Assembly (NCBI GenBank): GCA_019638705.1
Contig: JAHBTI010000005.1
Span: forward strand, 1-64,000
Direction of reading: 5' to 3'
DNA: 64,000 nucleotides
Source of the DNA: Bacteroidota bacterium
GTDB taxonomy: Bacteria > Bacteroidota > Bacteroidia > B-17B0 > Aurantibacillaceae
Shown here: positions 50,144-59,278 of the stretch, piece after piece
Layout: each line of letters begins with the position of its first letter
How positions within the stretch are numbered: position 1 is the stretch's first letter
Notes under the pieces: generated by a model
Told to the model about the DNA's origin: nothing
The model's database searches: none
The model's input: only the letters and a program-made list of their open reading frames with translations
Translations under genes and position numbers: made by a program

Positions 50144-52174
50144 TCACGTTCCCTTTTCTTTAAGAAGTTCTTCCAACCCATACATTTCATCTCTCAATCG
50201 GGCAGCTTCCATAAAGTCCATGTCTTTGGAAGCGCGGAGCATGGCGGTTTTCAGCTTGGCAATTTGTTTTTTCAATTCATCGGCGTTCATGTATTGCACC
50301 ACAGGGTCGGCGGCAAAACTAATTTCTTCGGGTTCGGCATAAGCGCGAACGAGTTGTCCGTTCATGTTTACTTCAATGCCGCTTTGGTTGGGTTGTATCA
50401 ACTGTTTGCGCCCCGCTTGCACAGGTGTAATGTTGTTTTTGTAATTGTATTCAATTTGTTTTTTGCGGCGGCGTTGCGTTTCGTCCATTGTGAATTTCAT
50501 GCTGTCGGTAATTTTATCGGCGTACATAATCACATGACCGTTTACGTTACGCGCCGCTCTGCCAACGGTTTGCACGAGGCTGCGTTCGTTGCGCAAAAAC
50601 CCTTCTTTGTCCGCATCAAGAATGGCAACCAAAGAAACTTCGGGTAAATCCAAACCCTCGCGCAATAAATTTATGCCAATCAACACATCAAACATACCCG
50701 CGCGGAGTTGCCGCAAAATTTCCACGCGCTCCAAGGTATCCACTTCACTATGAATGTAACGGCAACGCACATTTAGTTTGGTAAGATACTTTGTCAATTC
50801 TTCTGCCATGCGCTTGGTTAGCGTGGTTACAAGTATGCGTTCATCTCGCGCTGCTATTTTATGAATTTCGTCCAGCAAATCGTCCACCTGATTGTGAACG
50901 GGACGCACTTCAATTTGCGGGTCTAAAATTCCCGTCGGGCGAATAAGCTGTTCCACCACAATTCCCTCTGCTTGCTGCAATTCAAATTCGGCGGGCGTTG
51001 CGCTTACATAAATAACTTGATTTAAGAGCGAATAAAATTCTTCAAACTTCAAAGGACGATTGTCTAACGCAGCAGGCAAGCGAAAACCGTATTCCACCAA
51101 ATTTTGTTTGCGGCTTAAATCTCCGCCGTACATGGCGCGCACTTGCGGCAACGTTACATGGCTTTCGTCCACAATAAACAAAAAATCACTGGGGAAATAA
51201 TCCATTAAACAAAAGGGTCGCGTGCCGGGTAAACGTCCGTCCATGTAGCGCGAATAATTTTCAATGCCGTTGCAATAGCCCAGTTCGCGCATCATTTCCA
51301 AATCAAAATTTACGCGCTCTTCCAAACGTTTTGCTTCCAAGTTTTTTCCTTGTTGATTGAAAAATTCAACTTGTTTGGTTTTGTCTTCTTCAATTTTTGA
51401 CATGGCTTTTTGCAAGGTGTCGGGCGCAGTTACAAAAATGTTGGCGGGATAAACGGTAAACGCATCGTGCTTGTTCAACACAAAATTATTTATGTTGTCA
51501 AAGGTTTCAATGCTTTCAATTTCATCGCCGAAAAAAACAATGCGCACGCAATAATCGGCGTAAGGCAAATTTACATCAACGGTATCGCCTTTTACGCGAA
51601 ACGTACCTCTGTCAAACTCGCCTGTGGTGCGTGAATACAACGCTCCGACAAACTGATGCAATAATTTGTTGCGTGAAATTAATTGCCCGACCTGAATGGA
51701 AATAATGTTTTGCTTAAAATCGCTCGGATTTCCCATACCGTAAATGCAACTCACCGAACTCACCACAATCACATCTCGTCTTCCCGAAAGCAAAGATGAT
51801 GTTGCGCTCAAACGGCATTTTTCAATTTCTTCGTTAATGGCTAAATCTTTTTCAATGTAAGTTCCTGTTGTGGGCAAGTAGGCTTCGGGTTGATAGTAAT
51901 CGTAATAGCTCACAAAATATTCTACGGCGTTGTGGGGGAAAAATTGTTTGAACTCGCTGTACAACTGCGCTGCCAAGGTTTTGTTATGACACAAAATTAA
52001 AGTCGGTTTTTCTACTTTTGCGATGACGTTGGCGGCGGTAAATGTTTTTCCCGAACCCGTAACGCCCAACAATACTTGGTGTTTTGTGCCGTTATTAATT
52101 CCGTCCACCAATTGCTGAATGGCTTGCGGTTGGTCGCCCGTAGGCTGAAATTCTGATGTGAGTTGGAAGGACAT
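50144..52174 (-). CDS. uvrB: excinuclease ABC subunit B
   Basis: 676 residues from ATG 52174. Walker A GVTGSGKTFTAANV, the beta-hairpin with YYDYYQPEAYLPTT, DEADE-like region ESHVTLPQVRAMYG, VGRAARN helicase motif and a C-terminal UVR motif (LKTAMLRASKDMDFMEAARL). It verifies DNA damage between UvrA and UvrC. Complete. Confidence 0.96.
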   Translation of the reverse strand: MSFQLTSEFQPTGDQPQAIQQLVDGINNGTKHQVLLGVTGSGKTFTAANVIAKVEKPTLILCHNKTLAAQLYSEFKQFFPHNAVEYFVSYYDYYQPEAYLPTTGTYIEKDLAINEEIEKCRLSATSSLLSGRRDVIVVSSVSCIYGMGNPSDFKQNIISIQVGQLISRNKLLHQFVGALYSRTTGEFDRGTFRVKGDTVDVNLPYADYCVRIVFFGDEIESIETFDNINNFVLNKHDAFTVYPANIFVTAPDTLQKAMSKIEEDKTKQVEFFNQQGKNLEAKRLEERVNFDLEMMRELGYCNGIENYSRYMDGRLPGTRPFCLMDYFPSDFLFIVDESHVTLPQVRAMYGGDLSRKQNLVEYGFRLPAALDNRPLKFEEFYSLLNQVIYVSATPAEFELQQAEGIVVEQLIRPTGILDPQIEVRPVHNQVDDLLDEIHKIAARDERILVTTLTKRMAEELTKYLTKLNVRCRYIHSEVDTLERVEILRQLRAGMFDVLIGINLLREGLDLPEVSLVAILDADKEGFLRNERSLVQTVGRAARNVNGHVIMYADKITDSMKFTMDETQRRRKKQIEYNYKNNITPVQAGRKQLIQPNQSGIEVNMNGQLVRAYAEPEEISFAADPVVQYMNADELKKQIAKLKTAMLRASKDMDFMEAARLRDEMYGLEELLKEKGT

Positions 52175-52184
52175 TTTTTTCTTT

Positions 52185-52241
52185 GCCACGAATTTCACGA
52201 ATAAACACGAATTATTTAGTGAAATTAGTGTAATTCGTGGC
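52185..52241. repeat. palindromic repeat (GCCACGAATTTCAC type)
   Basis: GCCACGAATTTCACGAATAA at the left and AGTGTAATTCGTGGC at the right. It fills the gap between uvrB and nnr. A longer copy is at 53776-53887, on the other side of nnr. Confidence 0.65.
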
Positions 52242-52244
52242 TTT

Positions 52245-53762
52245 TTATTTAGAATTTATTTGTTTAAACGCTTTCGGCAACAAATCAATCACATCGCTAA
52301 TCAACAGACATTCTTTACTTTTTCGTTTGGCAAAAATATCGGCGGCAAGTCCGTGAGCAAAAACGCCAATCAGCGCGGCTTGCGGAGCATTGTAACCGCG
52401 AGCGAGCAAACCGAGAATAATTCCTGTTAAACCGTCGCCGCTACCGGCTTTTGCCAAACCTGCGTTTCCGCTTGAATTGAAAAATATATTTCCGTCAGGC
52501 ATGGCTATTGCGCTGTGTGCATCTTTTAAAACTACAATGCAATTATGCTTTATGGAAAATTGCTTTAAAATTTCCAAGCGTTCAAAATCATTTTCGCTTT
52601 TTCCCGCGAGACGTTCAAACTCTTTTGGGTGCGGTGTAAGAATGGTGTTTGGCGGTAAAAAACTCAGCCATGTTTTATTTTCGGAAAGAATGTTTAAACC
52701 ATCTGCATCAATAATTAATTTACCCGAATAGTAATGCAACAATTTTTTCAAAACGTTTTGTGTGTCTTCGTGCAAGCCCACGCCACAACCGAATCCAATG
52801 GCATCGTAATTTTCAGGCTTTTCAATTTCAGAAATAAAATCTGCGTTTTTGTCTTCGCTGCTCATGGCTTCCGGCAAATGATGCAACAAAGCATTCAAAG
52901 TTTCTTTGGTGGAATGAACGGTTAATAATCCTGCGCCGCTTCGCATACAACCCAATGCGCTGATAATTGCTGCGCCGCTTTTGCCTTTGCCTCCTGCTAA
53001 TAACAAAGCATGACCAAAAGTGCCTTTGTGCGAAAATTTGCTGCGCGGTTTTATTAACGATGAAATTTCGGTACGGGTGAGGTAATGCAAATTTGTTTGT
53101 TGCGAGAGAATGCCTTGCGGGTGCAAACCAATATCCAAAATTTCAAATTCGGGAACGAAGTTTTTATTTTCAGGAAACAAAAACGCCAATTTCGGAAACT
53201 GAAAAGTGAGCGTTAAAGAAGACTGAACAACGTTTTTGTTTTCCAAAGAAGTTTTATCGCAAAATAAACCGCTCGGAACATCAATGCTGACAATGCTTTT
53301 AAAACCCGCGTTTAAAAACGCAATAACCTCTCCCAAAAAATTTTCTACGGGCTTGTTAATGCCTGTTCCCAACAAAGCATCAATAATTAAAACTTCGGAC
53401 GACATATTTTTTGCTTTCAGTTCATCAATAGTGTGGATATCAGAAATGTTTTGCGGAAATTTTTCTTTCAGTCTGTTGTAATTTTCTTGCGCATCATTAC
53501 TGAATTTTTCGCTGTGATGAATAACAACCGCTTCGCAGTCATAACCGCTTTGCAGCAATAGTTGCGTAATTGCCAAGCCGTCGCCACCGTTATTGCCTTG
53601 TCCGCAAAACACAGTCACTTTTTTATCGTGCTTAATTAATTTTATAATTCGCCTAAAACAGACTGTGGCTGCGCGTTCCATTAAATCAATAGAAGCGATG
53701 GGTTCGTGCTGAATGGTAAATTCATCTGTGGATTTTATTTGAGAAGCGGTTAAAATTTTCAT
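52245..53762 (-). CDS. nnr: bifunctional NAD(P)H-hydrate epimerase/dehydratase
   Basis: 505 residues from ATG 53762. The N-terminal domain (about 1-215, FCGQGNNGGDGLAI, IDALLGTG) is the epimerase. The C-terminal domain has ALLAGGKGKSGAAI, LTPHPKEFERL and AGSGDGLTGI, the ADP-dependent NAD(P)HX dehydratase. It repairs damaged NAD(P)H. Flanked by two copies of one palindromic repeat. Confidence 0.93.
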   Translation of the reverse strand: MKILTASQIKSTDEFTIQHEPIASIDLMERAATVCFRRIIKLIKHDKKVTVFCGQGNNGGDGLAITQLLLQSGYDCEAVVIHHSEKFSNDAQENYNRLKEKFPQNISDIHTIDELKAKNMSSEVLIIDALLGTGINKPVENFLGEVIAFLNAGFKSIVSIDVPSGLFCDKTSLENKNVVQSSLTLTFQFPKLAFLFPENKNFVPEFEILDIGLHPQGILSQQTNLHYLTRTEISSLIKPRSKFSHKGTFGHALLLAGGKGKSGAAIISALGCMRSGAGLLTVHSTKETLNALLHHLPEAMSSEDKNADFISEIEKPENYDAIGFGCGVGLHEDTQNVLKKLLHYYSGKLIIDADGLNILSENKTWLSFLPPNTILTPHPKEFERLAGKSENDFERLEILKQFSIKHNCIVVLKDAHSAIAMPDGNIFFNSSGNAGLAKAGSGDGLTGIILGLLARGYNAPQAALIGVFAHGLAADIFAKRKSKECLLISDVIDLLPKAFKQINSK

Positions 53763-53775
53763 GTTTGATTTTTCT

Positions 53776-53887
53776 GCCACTAATTACACGAATTTACGCA
53801 AATCAAGAATTATTTTTTTTCGCTTTGCTCAATGATTACACAAATTTGTGTAATCTAACAATTAGTGTCATTCGTGAAATTCGTGGC
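53776..53887. repeat. palindromic repeat, longer copy
   Basis: GCCACTAATTACACGAATTT at the left and GTCATTCGTGAAATTCGTGGC-like sequence at the right, with an inner palindrome TACACAAATTTGTGTA. Confidence 0.65.
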
Positions 53888-53894
53888 TGTTCTT

Positions 53895-54005
53895 CTATTC
53901 GCAGTTCTCACAGTTTTTATCCTTTTTCTTAGGTTTCAAAAATTTAAAACCCAAATACGCCAAAGCGCAAGCCAAAAGAAGATATACGATAATTTGCTGT
54001 GTCAT
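53895..54005 (-). CDS. small membrane protein with C-terminal cysteines (36 residues)
   Basis: Reads M-T-Q-Q-I-I-V-Y-L-L-L-A-C-A-L-A-Y-L, then a basic KPKKKDK and a final NCENCE. One helix and a CxxC tail match the small Cys-rich membrane proteins seen near FeoB iron transporters in Bacteroidota, though no feoB is here. The short length is the chief doubt. Confidence 0.5.
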   Translation of the reverse strand: MTQQIIVYLLLACALAYLGFKFLKPKKKDKNCENCE

Positions 54006-54110
54006 GCTGCAAAGATACTTTTCTGCCACAGATTGCGCAGATGATTATAAAAAAACAGTTGCCGTTTTTGAGAGTTGTTTTTAAAATCTGAATTAATGTA
54101 AAACGCATAC

Positions 54111-54260
54111 CTAAGCGGCTTTGCGGTGTTTTTTTGGTTTTAAAAGTGCTTGTTTTTTTCTGTGTTCTTTTATAAAATCACTAAGCTCTTTCACTTCTTT
54201 GGCTGTAAGTTTTTGGTTTACCACAAACAAATCAGGTTCTGTTTTTCTTGTTCTTTTCAT
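54111..54260 (-). CDS. 49-residue basic protein following the GNAT gene
   Basis: MKRTRKTEPDLFVVNQKLTA then KEVKELSDFIKEHRKKQALL. It begins 1 base after the GNAT stop, so it is almost surely in one message. The helix-rich basic sequence with a C-terminal KPKKHRKAA could be a DNA- or toxin-binding partner. Not recognised. Confidence 0.55.
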   Translation of the reverse strand: MKRTRKTEPDLFVVNQKLTAKEVKELSDFIKEHRKKQALLKPKKHRKAA

Positions 54261-54261
54261 G

Positions 54262-54774
54262 TTATTTATTTTTAAAATATTGATTAATTAAAATTTCGGC
54301 TTCTGTATCTAATATAACCATGCGTTGCCCCAATGCTCTCGTTGCCCCCAATGTTTTATTATAATGTTCCATCAATAATGTTTTTGAAATAAAACTCACA
54401 CAACCGTTAAAGCCAAATTCCATTGAACGTTTACAGGCAAAGGCAAATAAGTTACCGCCAACACCCATATACATTTTATCTTTTCCTCTGTTAAATCCCG
54501 CACTTTCAACTAAACTCACAAAAACAAAATCTGTTTCTTTTCGCATGGAAATTATTCCTTGAATAATGTTTTTGTTTTCAACAGTTGTCATTTTATATAC
54601 TTCAACACTTTTGTCTTTTAATTCTTTATGCCAATCAAAAAGCCAATCTTTCTTTTTAATTTCTTTGCTTGACACACGACTAAATTCTGTTTCAAATTTT
54701 TCGCCTGTAACGGCGTTTTCAATAGAATTAGTCAGCTTATCAATTTCAATATCTACGCTTTGTCTTTTTGCCAT
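54262..54774 (-). CDS. GNAT-fold protein paired with a small basic protein
   Basis: 170 residues from ATG 54774. N-terminal DIEIDKLTNSIENAVTGEKF, then an acetyltransferase-like core (MKTT..GIISMRKETDFVFVSLVESA and KMYMGVGGNLFAFACKRSME) ending with YNKTLGATRALGQRMVILD. GNAT plus a small linked gene is the arrangement of some acetyltransferase toxin-antitoxin pairs; here the small gene is downstream. Assigned with moderate certainty. Confidence 0.55.
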   Translation of the reverse strand: MAKRQSVDIEIDKLTNSIENAVTGEKFETEFSRVSSKEIKKKDWLFDWHKELKDKSVEVYKMTTVENKNIIQGIISMRKETDFVFVSLVESAGFNRGKDKMYMGVGGNLFAFACKRSMEFGFNGCVSFISKTLLMEHYNKTLGATRALGQRMVILDTEAEILINQYFKNK

Positions 54775-54869
54775 ATTGCTACACGAATATACAAAAAAAT
54801 ACCCGCAATAAAAAACGGCAATAAAAAAATTGTACATTCGTAATACTTAAAATTTAAAACAAGAATGTT

Positions 54870-55952
54870 ATGAGTGTAATAATGACTAACCAAAACAAAA
54901 TCGTTGCGATAAAAACGCCAAAGAGTAAAGGAATCGCGATACTGCTTGTGTTTTTATTTGGTCCTATTGGTATGTTTTATGCTACTATAAGAGGAGCTTT
55001 AATTATGCTTCTTATAGCATTTGGAGCGTGCCTATTAATATTTGATTTTTCTGGTTTTTTTATTTCTGTTTCCATCTCGTTACTTTTAATTTTTTTGTGG
55101 GTTTATTTGATTGTTTGTATAGTATGGTCTTATAACGCCGTTGTAGAATACAATCAAAATATAGAGGACGAAATTAATGCAATAAACAAAAAACAAAATA
55201 ACGTACCTGCTAATGCTACAAACCAACAAAATCAATCCACACAAAAAAATGAAAATAAAACTGTTTTATACAATCAATTGGAACACATTTTAAGTTTAAA
55301 GCAAAATGGTTTAATAAATGAAGAACAGTTTGAAAAAGAAAAACAGCAAATACACGATAAGATTTTTGGTATTGAAAAGAAAGAAGAAGCCAAACCTAAA
55401 CCCACCCCCATAGCTACGCCCCCTGCTGAAAAACTCATTAATGATGTGTCTTTTGAAACAAAAAGAAGTCTGCCCAAACAAGAGGTAAAAGAAGAAAATC
55501 CCAACAAAACCTTATATATTATTTTTGGAATTATATTGACGCTTATCGTTTCACTTATGATTTACTATGTGTATTTCCGAGAGGAATATAACGTGAGTAA
55601 AAATAATACCGAGAATAAAACAGCTACGAGCAAAGAAGAGAAACATCTTCAAACAATTCAAGTTCCAACTTATGTTGAAAATGAAAACAATGAGCAAATA
55701 AGTTCAACAGAGAAACCCAATGCTGTATATAATGCAGAGGAAGAAGTAGAAGAATACTATACTGTATCTTCAGATAAAGCATATTTCTACAATAGTCCGA
55801 GTAGTGGAACTCAACGAAAAGCCTACTTGATAGAGGGAGATAGGGTTTATGTTTCAAAAACTCAAAATGAGTTTGGCTACGCTGAGTTTGAAAATAGTGA
55901 GGGAAAAACTACGAGTGGTTGGATAAAATTATCTGATATAGAAAGAGAGTGA
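54870..55952 (+). CDS. membrane protein with SHOCT-like and C-terminal SH3-like segments
   Basis: About 360 residues. Two or three N-terminal helices, a low-complexity Asn/Gln linker, a SHOCT-like helix pair (LYNQLEHILSLKQNGLINEE), another single helix (about 220), and a C-terminal region with SSDKAYFYNSPSSGTQ and KLSDIE that fits an SH3-like domain. Possibly a regulator of cell-surface events. The start could be ATG 54870 or 54882. Confidence 0.6.
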   Translation: MSVIMTNQNKIVAIKTPKSKGIAILLVFLFGPIGMFYATIRGALIMLLIAFGACLLIFDFSGFFISVSISLLLIFLWVYLIVCIVWSYNAVVEYNQNIEDEINAINKKQNNVPANATNQQNQSTQKNENKTVLYNQLEHILSLKQNGLINEEQFEKEKQQIHDKIFGIEKKEEAKPKPTPIATPPAEKLINDVSFETKRSLPKQEVKEENPNKTLYIIFGIILTLIVSLMIYYVYFREEYNVSKNNTENKTATSKEEKHLQTIQVPTYVENENNEQISSTEKPNAVYNAEEEVEEYYTVSSDKAYFYNSPSSGTQRKAYLIEGDRVYVSKTQNEFGYAEFENSEGKTTSGWIKLSDIERE

Positions 55953-55983
55953 AAACTCTTAATAAAAACGAAAGACGATGGAT

Positions 55984-56021
55984 AAAAAAAACAGCTATCA
56001 AATTTGATAGCTGTTTTTTTT
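55984..56021. terminator. bidirectional intrinsic terminator
   Basis: AAAACAGCTATCAAATTTGA TAGCTGTTTT, perfect palindrome with A run and T run, shared by the convergent membrane-protein gene and RelE gene. The stop codon of the toxin gene overlaps its end. Confidence 0.85.
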
Positions 56022-56283
56022 ATCGTTTCTTATATGCATCGTTTCGTTTTATTATCTCAATTATTTCAATCAAAATTCGTTTTGTGTCAAGATTGTAAAC
56101 TATTCTAATGTCTGCAATGCGTAAGCGATACATTGTGTCTTCACCTTCTAATTTCTTTACATTAGAAACGTTAAAAGGATTTTCTTTCAATTCTTTTAAC
56201 TTACGCTCCACACGCAATAAGTAAACATTAGAAAGTTTTTCTAATTGTTTCTTGGCGGTTTTTGTAAAAATGATTTTATACAC
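56020..56283 (-). CDS. RelE/ParE-family toxin
   Basis: 87 residues: YKIIFTKTAKKQLEKLSN, YRLRIADIRIVYNL and a C-terminal IIEIIKRNDAYK, the RelE fold with the basic residues needed for ribosome-bound mRNA cleavage. The antitoxin gene ends 1 base before its ATG. An intact pair, unlike the decayed copy at 43590. Confidence 0.85.
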   Translation of the reverse strand: MYKIIFTKTAKKQLEKLSNVYLLRVERKLKELKENPFNVSNVKKLEGEDTMYRLRIADIRIVYNLDTKRILIEIIEIIKRNDAYKKR

Positions 56284-56284
56284 T

Positions 56285-56485
56285 TTATTTCAATCCTCTG
56301 CGTTTGCGTTCTTTTTCAAAAACTTCTTCCATTGGAATGCGTACTTTGTCTTCCGCTAAAATTTTCTTTGCCCTGATAATGTCAAGAAAATCGTCCACAT
56401 ACTCCGAAAATTTGTTGTAATCAATTTCAACAGATTTAATTTTACCTGTGGTTGTTTTTTTAATTTTTACGCCTGCTACTTTCAT
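56285..56485 (-). CDS. antitoxin paired with RelE
   Basis: 66 residues, MKVAGVKIKKTTTGKIKSVE then a basic and acidic helix (KRIPMEEVFEKERKRRG-like). It precedes the toxin gene by 1 base. It should bind and neutralise the toxin and repress the promoter. Confidence 0.75.
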   Translation of the reverse strand: MKVAGVKIKKTTTGKIKSVEIDYNKFSEYVDDFLDIIRAKKILAEDKVRIPMEEVFEKERKRRGLK

Positions 56486-56502
56486 GTAGCAAAGATAGCT
56501 TA

Positions 56503-56529
56503 AAATCCCTATCCTTTGGAGAGGGATTT
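56503..56529. repeat. C/G-run hairpin (second copy)
   Basis: AAATCCCT-11-AGGGATTT, a perfect 8-bp stem, with the inner CCCTATCCTTTGGAGAGGG matching the repeat at 27831. Confidence 0.5.
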
Positions 56530-56620
56530 AAGGTAAGGCTTCCCAACAAATCCCTGTTAAAAACATTGCTTTTCAGCCTCTGAACTTCGCAGCAATTCTC
56601 TTTAATTTCAAAAAGATAAT

Positions 56621-59272
56621 ATGGCTGAAAAAAGAAATAAATTTCGCGGCAGCGATGAGCTTGAAACTATTGTGAATGTTGAGGAGCAAGACCTTGCTCA
56701 AAATAACGTAGAAGATTACGCGCCGCAAAGGGCAGAGAAAAAAAACAGACCGAAAAATCCGCCCAAAAACCGCGAGAAAGTTTTTGCCGAAACTGTTAAG
56801 CCCGAAAAAAAACAGGCAAAAGGCAAAACTACCTTTGTGCAACGCCGCGAAAATTTTTTGGCATTTTACCGAAACGAGCGCACACAAAAAATTTTCGGTT
56901 TGGCGTTGGTGCTGCTTTCGGCGTACTTGTCCATCGCGTTTATTTCTTATTTCGCTACTTGGCAAATTGACCAGGACAAAGTTCTCGGAAATTTTTCCGA
57001 TTTATTTTTACCCGAAACCAAAGTAAAAAACTGGTTGGGGAAAATCGGCGCGCTCACCTCGCATTTCTTTATTTACAAGGGCTTTGGCGTGGCTTCGTTT
57101 TTGTTTGTGCCTGTGTTGTTTGTGTTTGGTTTGCAAAAAATGATACAACGTCCGCTCGTAAATATTGGCGCATTCAACGCCAAATGGCTGTTCATCATGG
57201 TGTGGACTTCACTCACACTCGCAAGTATTTTTTCCGACAATCTGTTTTTTATGGGCGGCGGTTTTGGTTATTTCATCAATGCAAAAATTTCCAATTACGT
57301 TGGCTTTGCTGGGTTAGTGGCTTTGCTGCTTTTTTCTATGCTCACGTTTTTGGTCTTGGTTACCAATCTTTCTTTCTCTTTGCCCAAACGTCCGCGCTTG
57401 GAAGAAGATGAAATGATTGAACAGGAAATTTCAAATGAGGGTGAAGCGCAAGAATTTAATTCAACCTTTAACGAATTGAAAGAATTAAAACTTTCGCCCG
57501 AAGAAGAAGCCGAGTTGCTGAATTTTGAAGTGATTAACAAAACCGACGAAGCTTTGCAAGATACAAATGACGTAGGTTTTGAAGTAATTAATCCGCAAGA
57601 AGAAAAAACGGACAACGAAAATACAATCAATCTTGATATTGAAGTTCCTGAAACGGAGAAAAAAGGAGAAGCTGAATTTGAAATTAACGAAGGTGTGGAA
57701 GAACCAATTGCGGTGTTTGACGATGAAAATAAAGCTGCGAAATTGGTAGAAGAATTTGGCGAGTACGACCCGACTTTGGATTTAGGCTCTTACAAATTTC
57801 CGAGTTTGGATTTGATGATTGACCACGGCAACAATCAAGGCAAAGTAAGTCAAGAGGAATTAATCGCAAACAAAAATCGTATTGTCAGTACGCTGAAAAA
57901 TTACGGCATTGAGATTGATAAAATTATGGCAACAGTTGGTCCAACTGTTACGCTGTATGAAATTGTTCCTGCGGCGGGTGTGCGTATCAGCAAAATAAAA
58001 AATCTGGAAGATGATATTGCTTTAAGTCTTGCTGCTTTGGGCATTCGCATTATTGCGCCAATTCCGGGCAAGGGAACGATTGGTATTGAAGTGCCGAACC
58101 AATCGCCTGAAACTGTGCCGATGAAAAATATTTTGTCGTCTGAAAAATTTATCAATTCGCAATTTGAATTGCCGATTGCTTTGGGCAAAACTATCAGCAA
58201 CGAAATTTTTATTGCCGACCTCGCCAAAATGCCGCACTTGCTTATGGCGGGCGCAACGGGGCAAGGCAAGTCCGTTGGACTGAACGCGGTCTTGGTTTCG
58301 TTATTGTATAAAAAACATCCTGCGCAAGTAAAGTTTGTGTTGGTTGACCCGAAAAAAGTAGAACTGACTTTGTTCAACAAAATTGAACGACATTTCCTCG
58401 CCAAATTGCCAAACGCCGAAGATGCGATTATTACCGATAACACAAAGGTTATTCACACGCTCAATTCTTTGTGTATTGAAATGGACAATCGCTACGCGCT
58501 GTTGCAAGATGCGCAGGTGCGCAACATCAAAGAATACAACGCCAAGTTTGTGCAGCGCAAATTAAACCCCAATGAAGGACATAAATTTTTGCCTTACATC
58601 GTTTTAGTCGTTGATGAGTTTGCCGATTTGATTATGACCGCAGGCAAAGAAGTGGAAACGCCGATTGCTCGCTTGGCGCAGTTGGCAAGGGCTATCGGCA
58701 TTCACCTGATTATTGCCACGCAACGTCCGTCTGTAAATATTATTACGGGAACAATTAAAGCGAACTTTCCTGCGCGCATTGCGTTTCGCGTTACAAGCAA
58801 AATTGACAGCCGCACTATTTTGGATTCGGGTGGTGCAGACCAACTCATCGGGCGCGGCGATATGTTGTTGAGTACGGGCAATGATTTAATTCGTATTCAA
58901 TGTGCTTTTGTGGACACGCCTGAAGTGGAAAAAATTACGGAATTTATCGGAAGCCAGCGCGCCTACCCAAGTGCGTTTATGTTGCCCGAATATGTGGGCG
59001 AAGACGGCGAAAGCGGCAAAGAAGAAATTGATTTGAGCGAGCGCGATAAAATGTTTGACGATGCCGCAAAATTGGTTGTACAGTTTCAGCAAGGCAGTGC
59101 CTCGTTTTTGCAACGTAAATTAAAATTGGGTTACAACCGCGCAGGGCGCATTGTTGACCAATTAGAAGCCGCAGGTGTGATTGGTCCATTTGAAGGCTCA
59201 AAAGCCCGCGAAGTGCTGATTAAAGACATGGCGCAAATGGAGGAGATTATTCAGAGGTTGAAAAATAAATAA
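56621..59272 (+). CDS. ftsK: FtsK/SpoIIIE DNA translocase
   Basis: 883 residues. Four or five membrane helices (about 80-260), an acidic linker (about 265-390, rich in Glu and Asp), the alpha/beta motor with Walker A AGATGQGKSVGLNAVL and LVVDEFADLIMTAGKEVE, and the C-terminal gamma winged helix (LQRKLKLGYNRAGRIVDQLE) that reads KOPS. It moves chromosomal DNA at the septum. lolA lies close downstream, as is usual in Bacteroidota. Confidence 0.95.
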   Translation: MAEKRNKFRGSDELETIVNVEEQDLAQNNVEDYAPQRAEKKNRPKNPPKNREKVFAETVKPEKKQAKGKTTFVQRRENFLAFYRNERTQKIFGLALVLLSAYLSIAFISYFATWQIDQDKVLGNFSDLFLPETKVKNWLGKIGALTSHFFIYKGFGVASFLFVPVLFVFGLQKMIQRPLVNIGAFNAKWLFIMVWTSLTLASIFSDNLFFMGGGFGYFINAKISNYVGFAGLVALLLFSMLTFLVLVTNLSFSLPKRPRLEEDEMIEQEISNEGEAQEFNSTFNELKELKLSPEEEAELLNFEVINKTDEALQDTNDVGFEVINPQEEKTDNENTINLDIEVPETEKKGEAEFEINEGVEEPIAVFDDENKAAKLVEEFGEYDPTLDLGSYKFPSLDLMIDHGNNQGKVSQEELIANKNRIVSTLKNYGIEIDKIMATVGPTVTLYEIVPAAGVRISKIKNLEDDIALSLAALGIRIIAPIPGKGTIGIEVPNQSPETVPMKNILSSEKFINSQFELPIALGKTISNEIFIADLAKMPHLLMAGATGQGKSVGLNAVLVSLLYKKHPAQVKFVLVDPKKVELTLFNKIERHFLAKLPNAEDAIITDNTKVIHTLNSLCIEMDNRYALLQDAQVRNIKEYNAKFVQRKLNPNEGHKFLPYIVLVVDEFADLIMTAGKEVETPIARLAQLARAIGIHLIIATQRPSVNIITGTIKANFPARIAFRVTSKIDSRTILDSGGADQLIGRGDMLLSTGNDLIRIQCAFVDTPEVEKITEFIGSQRAYPSAFMLPEYVGEDGESGKEEIDLSERDKMFDDAAKLVVQFQQGSASFLQRKLKLGYNRAGRIVDQLEAAGVIGPFEGSKAREVLIKDMAQMEEIIQRLKNK

Positions 59273-59278
59273 AACAAC

